Assembly (NCBI RefSeq): GCF_954871325.1
Contig: NC_088777.1
Location: forward strand, 31,969,366-32,033,365
Length of the DNA stretch: 64,000 bases
From: Gordionus sp. m RMFG-2023
Taxonomy: Eukaryota; Nematomorpha; Gordioida; Chordodea; Parachordodidae
Direction of reading: 5' to 3'
A program made the translations under genes and the position numbers. Below the pieces are notes generated by a model that was given only the letters and a program-made list of their open reading frames with translations, was not told where the DNA came from and searched no databases. Below, piece after piece: positions 52,301-61,300 of this stretch (position 1 is its first letter; the number at the start of each line of letters is the position of its first letter).

Positions 52301-55300
52301 TGTAATGTTTATAAGAAATAAAAATATTTCAAAAGAAAAATATGATGTTACATTATCTGCAACAAGAAAATGATATCTAGCGGTTTATATATTGTTGTTA
52401 AACGGTTAGCCCGATTTAAGAAAAGGCTAAATTAAAATTTTATCCAATTATCTAAGCCTCGAGATTTTGCCCGCAGCTGGTAGAAAGGTTTGGACATTTA
52501 TTGGCCAAATTTCGAGGCATAAATAATAATATTTAGGCTAAAATCTTGATTTAGTTGCTTTTAAAAATCGGGTAAATGGAGAAGTTTAACAATAAATATT
52601 GCCCATATTTTAAATGTAACTATTAATTTTTGGAAAATAAACACACTTAATCATTCGTGAAAATTAATTGGTTTTGTTTTGAATAGAAAATTAATTCTTT
52701 TATGACTTTGTTCAAGGATAGGTGGTAAATAAAAATCAATAGAAATATCGAATCGGTTATCGGATCGAGTTTGTAGTAATATAGGAGTGGTGAAAAATTT
52801 GTGGATAAGCACGGCCCTACTAATTATTATCCTCTCCTTTTTTTATAAAACTTACTTTATGTCAATTTAAACAATTGTTTAAATAAAACTAATTTGCTTG
52901 TAAACATATGTCAAGTAATTTTTATGACTATACAGTAAAATTGATAAATGTAAAATATACATGCTAATAAAATGCTAGATATTATACATGAATTAGAAAT
53001 TTGCTCACTTTTGAATTTACCGTGACCATCACTTTGCTTAACCAAAGCCAATAGTCTCTCGGCGCAAAATAATTTCACATTGATCTCCCAAAAATTTTCG
53101 TTTTCCACTGAAGGTGAATTAAATCTGATATTACTTTTGATATTTTCGTTGACAGGATTTAATGCGGCATTGGTTATAGGTGTGGTGGTAATGGCAGAGG
53201 AGGAAAAATGATTTTCTTCGTTTTCGTCGTTGATGGATGCGGAAGAGAACTGAGAGAGTTCGAAGAGTGGGGAGGATGTGTCTTACGTTAAATGTTTTTA
53301 TTTCATTATAAACAATTAATCTAGTTTTAGAAAAATCATTATTTAACTGTTACATATTTTGATAATATTTTACCAAACAAAATATCTGGAATTTGATTAA
53401 TAAATATTAATGAATTATTTTAAAAAAGGATATATAAAAAAAGATAAAAATTTTCAAATAACAAAAATGGTTAATGACTGAAGCTATACCAGGTATAAGT
53501 TTGAGACTCTGTTTATCCTCGGAACAATAACGCATAGCTATATAACTCTGCACTACTTGCCCCATAGTTACTACTTTTCAAAGTCTCTGTAATATGCTTG
53601 TCGCATCAAATGAGTACCATAAATTCTCAAAAGAACGGTAGTATATTAAAAAACAATCCGACATGCCTTAACAAAGAGGAAGATACCCTCAACCCACGAG
53701 CCCACAAACATGAACCTAGAGATAATGAATGCCCTGATGGAATATATCCTATTCCTTGGCAATTTCCTTGCCTGGAATAATATGTGCATAAAAATATTCG
53801 AAGCCAAAAATAACCTCTAAGCCAAAATCGTGAAACCGCCTTAATATTAAATATTTTTTTCTTTCCAACCATACTTTATCCCATTTGTTAGTTTATTTCT
53901 GAGCAAGCAGAGAGTCCTAAATGTTTTTAACAAAGGGCAATCTTTGAACTTCTTTATTCGGCAAAAAATTGGAATAGAAATACGCCGATCGAATACTATT
54001 TGAATTCATAAGGGTGCATGCCTACTGGATAATTTTTACATACTTTATTTTTATTACGTAAAAATAACTATTCTTTTAATATATAAAAAAAATTAAATAA
54101 AAAAAATTATAATATGTTTGCAAAAAATAAATAAATACTGTGTTTAATTTTTTTACTAGATATTTTGGAGGTCAATACCGTCCCGAATAAAGATATCCAA
54201 TGAGATAGATACTTGTCGATCAAAACAGGAGTGTTGAGCAGGTTGATTATAGTATATTTAATTAGCATTTTTGTAGCGTCCTCTCTTTCCCTGTTGAGAG
54301 TTCGGATCAAAAAATCTATGAAAATATTTTTAAAAATAAAAATATAACATTTTTGATATTGAATTTATATTTATCGTCTCCTGAATATTTATTGTTTTAT
54401 CTCAACTTTATTCTAATTATACAATAGAACTATTTAAAAATGGAATGCCATATGGTTAAAATAAGTCAGTTTTACGGGTGAAACAATATTTTATTATTCA
54501 AAAAGGAAAATGTCGAATAGAAATAGGGGAAGGACATCCTTAAATATAAGAATCGAAATATAATTTAATTTCGATAAATGATGGAAATAACTATAGTAGA
54601 TGGAAATAACTATAGTAAAGTGTTTTATTCTTATATTTCTTAATATTTATATTATCTATGTTAGCATTTCTTAAGAATTATAAACCATTATAAAACTTTT
54701 TATAAACGATTTTAGATAAATATTTCCTAGCTCTAAGGAATAAAGTCACCTCTCTATTTTAGTCGGTTGGAGTGGCATTTTAATTTCAATTTCTAAAAAG
54801 TTAGTTTACTTCAAATATTCAAAAATAAGTTCGTATCACCAAATTAAAACCGTTAAAGCTAGACTATTATACGATTTTAATTAAGTAAAAAATAGAAAAC
54901 TTTATAACCCTTGTTACAATTGTTCCATGGGTAATTTAAATATTTTCAAGTGCTTTTGAGTAATGATAGGTTTAAGATTGGAGAAGTGCGCTATAAGCAC
55001 GTTTTCTTTCAAAGTAAATTCATAAAATGGCGAAGTTAAAAAAAGTTCAAATCAATTATTTGAAAATGTATTAAATTCAAAAACTTGAAAAATGTCACAA
55101 AAATAATTCAACACTTCTAATTTTAAGTTAGACGATTAAATTTCATTTTAAATATTTTTTTTACTCAGTAAATCAAAGGGATTTCTCTTGGCATCGTTAG
55201 TATTAGCACTAGTGGAAATATTCTGCCCTTCTAGAATAGAGCATATGTTCTCTGGCTCCTTTTGAATGAGCTGTTTAAGGAAGGAAATTGACGCTTTCCT

Positions 55301-58300
55301 CAACGGTGGGTATGTATGCGCAGAGCAATTCTTTAAGTGTTCCGAGGAAAATTATATGTTTATCGTCAAATTTATTTATAGCGGTGTTCTATCATTTTAT
55401 TAATGCGTTTCTTTTACAAATTTAAGATTCTTATTTGGGTAAAAGGTTACTTATAAAATTAAAATAATTTATTTTAAAAGGACATTAAAACTTTTATACA
55501 AAATCTAGGAAAGAGGCAAAAGTTTAATATAAAGATATTACACCCAATTCGTTTTTCTTTTTTAAAGGAAGTGGATTAAGGTGTATATATATATATAATA
55601 AAAAGTAAAAGGATGATATGATATTTAAAAATAATATTTATCTTAATTGTGAAAAAATTTAGTTAATTTTTAAGAATTTTAGCCAAATTATTATATTCTC
55701 TTTCATGCATCATCACAAATAAAAATAACTAACTATAAGGTAATTTAAAATATCGGAAATTTGGAAATGCTGGGTAGGTACGAACATGTATAGCTGTTGC
55801 AAGCAAAGAATGGCATCAGTTTTAATGGACGGAATGTGGTCCCTTTGTAGAATAGATGAAATCGTGAAAAAGAGGGATCTTATATTTATCATGGAAGTTG
55901 AATTATCTGGGGAAAAAAGATAAAACAAATAAACAACGTGTATTGAGAATATTTTTTTGAGGGTTATTGAGTTTACCTTTCAACTCCGGTCCGACGCCAT
56001 TTATCAATGCTGATATGCATTTACAAATCGCTGTCCTAATCGAAACCCTGCTAGAATTTTCTCTCAATAATCGTTCGCAAAAGTGGTTTAGAAGCGACTC
56101 GGTATATTCTCTAACGCCTTGAGGGGTATGGTTATTATCTAAGACGAGATACAAAGCCGTCAGGCTCCATAACTTGTGGGAAAAATTTTGTTAGGATATT
56201 TCAAAAAAGTTAGTAATATAATTTTAAATTCAACTTTATAATATTTAGGAAACATTGTATTAAGTTTCATTACTTTTTTTAAAAGAGGTGAAGATTAAAT
56301 TATTTATTTCATATTTTATTTATACCTGGACTTCGCTAGAAACCAGGTCTTGAGACAGAGTGACAAGCAAATTAATAGCAGATTTGAAATCTCCAGATGA
56401 TCTATCAACGTATTTGTAAACCATACCTAGGGCTAGCGCATAACTAGACCTTATAAAAGGGTCCGTCACATTTTTCAACCTTTAAAGGGAGCGTTGCGGA
56501 AATTTATAAAAATGTAATTTAAAAATATATTATATAAACCTTATTGAAATGTCTCTCATTTTTATTCATTACTACTTTATTTTTCTTTCTTCTTTCCTTC
56601 TCATTATTTATTTATTTCTATCTATAGAAAAATATGGATTTTATGTATTATTCGCAGATTAAGTCTATAAGTTTTAAAATGAAGAGAATACTCGATTTAT
56701 TTTCTTTTTTATAAAACTAGTTTTAAAATATCTCCGAATAATTAGTAAAGTATAACTTTATTTAGCGTGAAAAAGTTAACAACAAACCAATTAATAATAG
56801 CATATGAGCAGAAATATTTTACAAAATAATTTAAATTTTTGAGTTTAATTTAAATTAAGATTTTGATTCCAATTTCTTTTTCCTCCTAAAGAAGAGAGAC
56901 TCTCCAAATGGTGAAATAACTTACGGCTACCAATGTAAAAATTTCAACCGAAAATAACCCTTTTCTTTTTCTCAATCAAAGATGGGAAGGTGAATTCTGA
57001 AAGGCTGTTAGTTAGTGCTAAAGCACATACTTTTCCAAACAATTTCGAAAGACATCTTGTGCCAGTTTATTTTCTTTCTCTATGGATACCAATTTGGCTA
57101 ATAGATGAGTTGACAAAATCCGTAGGAGGCGATTTTTATAAGCGAACGCATTAGTAACGAATTCCAATATTGCGGATTTTAGTTCAGAATATATTTTGGG
57201 ACTTTGACCTGGAGAAGTACACAGTTTAAGCTTGTGAGATTCTAGGTTCTTTAGTCAGTAAAAATGTAAATTTTTGTAAATAATAGTGTTAAATTATAAA
57301 TTCAAGGTTGTATTAATGTTTTCAGGCATATTTTCTTAGCATCTATATTTCATTTGTTTTAATATTTAATTATTTACGAATTATTAATCAAAATATTAAT
57401 GAATTCTCTATTACGGTGAGAAAAATAACGTTTAAATTATTCTAGACTACGTTCATAAGTATATATTTTTCCCTCTAAATTATCGGAATAAACAAAACTA
57501 ATCGATGATAATATAATCAAGAATATTTCAAAAAAAAATTTCAAAACACCCTTTATGAGATTCAGAATTTGTCTATTCAAGCTAAAACAATCATATAGCT
57601 CCTGAAATAACATTGACGAGACAATTAAAGCCATTAGATCTTTTATAAAAGACTCTTCAGGAGGCCTTGAAGGCATTCGTGCTATCTTCATCCAAGACAT
57701 TTTAAAACCCAACATTCCATGTAAAGCCCTTTTACAGAACCTTACCAGGTGGTCCCTTCCATCACCTATCATTCCTATCCTCTTTGGCGCCCGTCTAATA
57801 GCTCTCAAAAAAACGGAGGTATTCGCCCAATCGCTGTTGGTCGTTCTTCCGATAAGATCATTGCTTCACGAATCAAGGAATCTTTTCCTCATTTCTGTCG
57901 CCACTTCAATTAGGGTTTGGTGTTCCCGGAGGTGCTGAAATTTCAGCTCATCTCGCTCGCATAACTATAGCAAATAGTATTCCTGATGATGTGGTCCTAA
58001 AACACGATCTCAATTGCCTTTAATACAATAAAACGTCAACTTTTTGTTACTTTGTTTTGCAACAAATATCCTGAATACTTTTCATACATTCTCCACAGTT
58101 ATTCAAGCTCTACTTTTCTAAAATACAATAAAAACCTAATCAAATCTCAAGAGGGAATTCAACTAGGACAACCCTTAGGCCCAGCCCTTTTTTGTATTGG
58201 GATCCACAAAATAATTCAGGAAATTCAATCTAAATCTATCCTTGCCTTAAATTCCTGGTATCTAAATGATGGCATTGTTTCGAGCAACCTTTCCACAGTC

Positions 58301-61300
58301 ATGTCAACCCTCTCCCCCATCATCGAGAATCTCTCACATATTGGATTATATCCCCAAATGTGTGATTTGCTTCCTAAATCCTACATCCATTCCTTTAGAC
58401 ATGACATACCACGTCATCAACAGAGACGAGATGACACATCTTGGATCACCGATAGGGAATGAAAAGGCCATCGAAACTTTTTAAACTCTCTTAACAATTT
58501 ATCTAAATTAAACACATTATTTAATTACCTCCCCGCCTATCAATCTTTTTTTTTAATAAAAAACTATTTCAATATACCTAAAATCCTCTACGCCCTGAAA
58601 TCCCCTCCGATCTTCAAATGCTGCGACTTGCTTGTTTTCCATGAAACCCACATCAAGGGCCTCCTTGAAAATATATTAAGCATAAAATTTTCCAGTTCAT
58701 CCTGGCTTCAGGCCACCCTCCCCAGCAAGTCTAGGATACAACTTTCCCTCTCAACCTTTATCTCATCTCGTCTGGCTGCTCAATCTATTATCCATGGATC
58801 CACTCCTTTAGATCCTGACCTTTCTCAGACCCTCACCTCTTGGGACAGCAATTACCCATCCACTCTTTGTCGTCCTGCCTCCAGCATTTAAAAAGACTGG
58901 AATGCTCCTCTGATCGCCCATTTTGTTGAATACCACATTTCGAAAAGGTCCTTTGGAACAATACCAATAGCTTAGCATTATACGCATATTCAGATTACGT
59001 ATGGTTTTAGCCATTACCGGTTCCAATCTTGGCCTCCCATGACAGGCGAACAGCTACGCATTTCCATAGCCCTCCGTCTTGGCTGCAATGCGTAGTTCCC
59101 TCCATTTGTATCGACTGTGGACAGCCCATTGAAACGAAAGCTTACCATCCTTTGCACTGCAAGTTCGCCCATTGACGAACCTCGAAATAAATCTATCAAC
59201 AACATTCTCCTAGCTGCCCTTAAAAAAGTTAATATTCCACCAACCCGCGAACAAGTGGGCCTCTCAAACGAAAACGTACGCTCCGATGGAATATCCCACA
59301 TTCCCTGGACTAATGGTCTCCCACTAGCTTGGGACTATACCTGTATCAATTTTGCAGCAGTCCAACCTCTCATTTTCTGTCATCAAAAAGGCAGAAATCC
59401 TAAAAAACAAATACGCTGGCCTCATCAACACTTGTTCATACCAATCGTTACCAATACCCTCATGAAAGTTAGGCCCTCAATTTCATTAAAATCATAGGGA
59501 AAAAATGAGACAGATCTCAAGGGGCCCCAATGAAGGATTTTACCTTCGTCAGCAGATTTCCCTGATCTCACGGTCCAATTTTTTAAGCATTCACTCTTCT
59601 CTAGGTTAATATGTACTCTTTTTTTAATATTTTTTTTCTCTTATTTCATTTAAATCATCTAACAATAAAAAAAAAATTTAAAATTAATTTGTTTTCCATA
59701 TTGTATTGATATTTTTCAAGTAAGGATTTGGATATTTTTAAGGCATTCGTTTGTTTATGAAATCGAGAGACAATTTTTAAGGATTTGAGTTGCCTTAATA
59801 GAATGTTTGATATGAAGTTAAATTCAATAAAGTGATATAAAGGAATCCAAACATGTTAAAAACGGTGGGATTGTTTGATTAATTAAGGTGGAATTATTCA
59901 AGTGGTAAAATCAAGATTAAATTGTATACCAGAATTTTGAAGGATTAACAAAAGGTGTAAAGAGGTGTCTTATTAATTCTCTAATTTTTTATATTTCACT
60001 GAAAGCCCTACTATTTGGAATCCACATCTAAATTTAAGAAATTGAAGAAATAAGATTAAACAGAGGGGCATTAGTTTACTTATTAAACTAATGTTCTATG
60101 AGATGTTTGTAAAATATCTCCAAATTTCTTAAACACTGATTCATTAAAATATCGAGCACATGATCAAACCTTGAATCAATCCTTAATCTAAAATGGCTAT
60201 AAGAAATTCTTTCAATCAATTAGAATATCTCTCCTTAAATTATATCTCTTTCCCTTTTTCAAGGTTTATATCATCAAAGTTTTCCATTAATATCATTTTA
60301 TTTTCCCTAAATCTTCTCCCCAAAAGCCACAAGCCCATTAAATCTGTGATGGAGCTGAAATCTTTTCTCATCTTCTATATAACAAGAGCAGAATGAAATA
60401 TATTTCCATCTAATATTAATACAAACCCACCTCTAAAAACGTTTATCTAAATATGCAAGTATAAAAAACGGGTAAGAATTCTTAAGGCCCAGCCAGAATT
60501 TAGAGCTACACATTTTTGAGGTTCTATATATCAATAGGCGTCCACTTTAGATATAATCTCCACCCCCATTCAATACAATTCCTGTAACTCTCTTATGGTG
60601 TAAAGCAGTGGAGACCATCCGCCTATAATAGAATGATGAAACTAATTAACTTTAAAAAAAAACACGAATAAAAGGCTTAAGATGAAATCCTACTATTAGG
60701 GTTATTCTCATAAATGAAAACTCAAGTCCTTTGTAGTGATAGTCACTCTAAATATTAGTTATTATTGGCTATGAATTTTTTAAGTCGATTCTATTTTGTT
60801 AAAGATTTTGTTTTGGAGATGTTGTATCAATATATCAAATCAATCAATAAACTAATACTATATATATTAAAAATAAGGTACTTTATTAAAATAATAAAAA
60901 TGTTTAATACTCTAAAAGCCAATAATAAAGCGACCGAGATATTGATAAGCGTTATAACGATGGGTTCCGATTGATTCAAAGTTAAACTATTATTGTCTGT
61001 ACCACCTGTGGAGGATGGTAAAGCTGTCGATGCGTTAGCGCTATAAGTTGTTAAAATTTATAAAATAATAAATATTTTTTCTAATTTCTTTCTAATTTGA
61101 TTTTGATATGAGGATTAAGCTGGATATCATCATCGGCTTAGGGGAGGGGATATATAAGTCCCGGTTGTGGAGTGTAGTATAATACAAATACAAAAAGGAA
61201 ACTTTATTGTGTATTGTTTTCTCATATAACACAACGGTAATAATACTACTATTATCTTTACACGTAAAAAAAATAACCTGTACAAAAGGAGAATAAAAAA

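Noticed and set aside
53460..53590. Exon-like minus-strand text (MGQVVQSYIAMRYCSEDKQS) between HEATR5 exons 9 and 10
   Set aside because: Exons 9 and 10 already join in phase, and I recall no matching family block; possibly an unrelated fragment.
57437..57808. 123-codon minus-strand ORF
   Set aside because: It is the complement of the LINE reverse transcriptase region on the plus strand and has no motif of its own.
58808..59301. Minus-strand ORFs overlapping the LINE 3' part
   Set aside because: They are antisense to readable LINE protein text on the plus strand.
60080..60192. Exon-like minus-strand text between HEATR5 exons 3 and 4
   Set aside because: A good acceptor exists but no donor keeps the frame before a stop, and the family alignment is already accounted for by neighbours.
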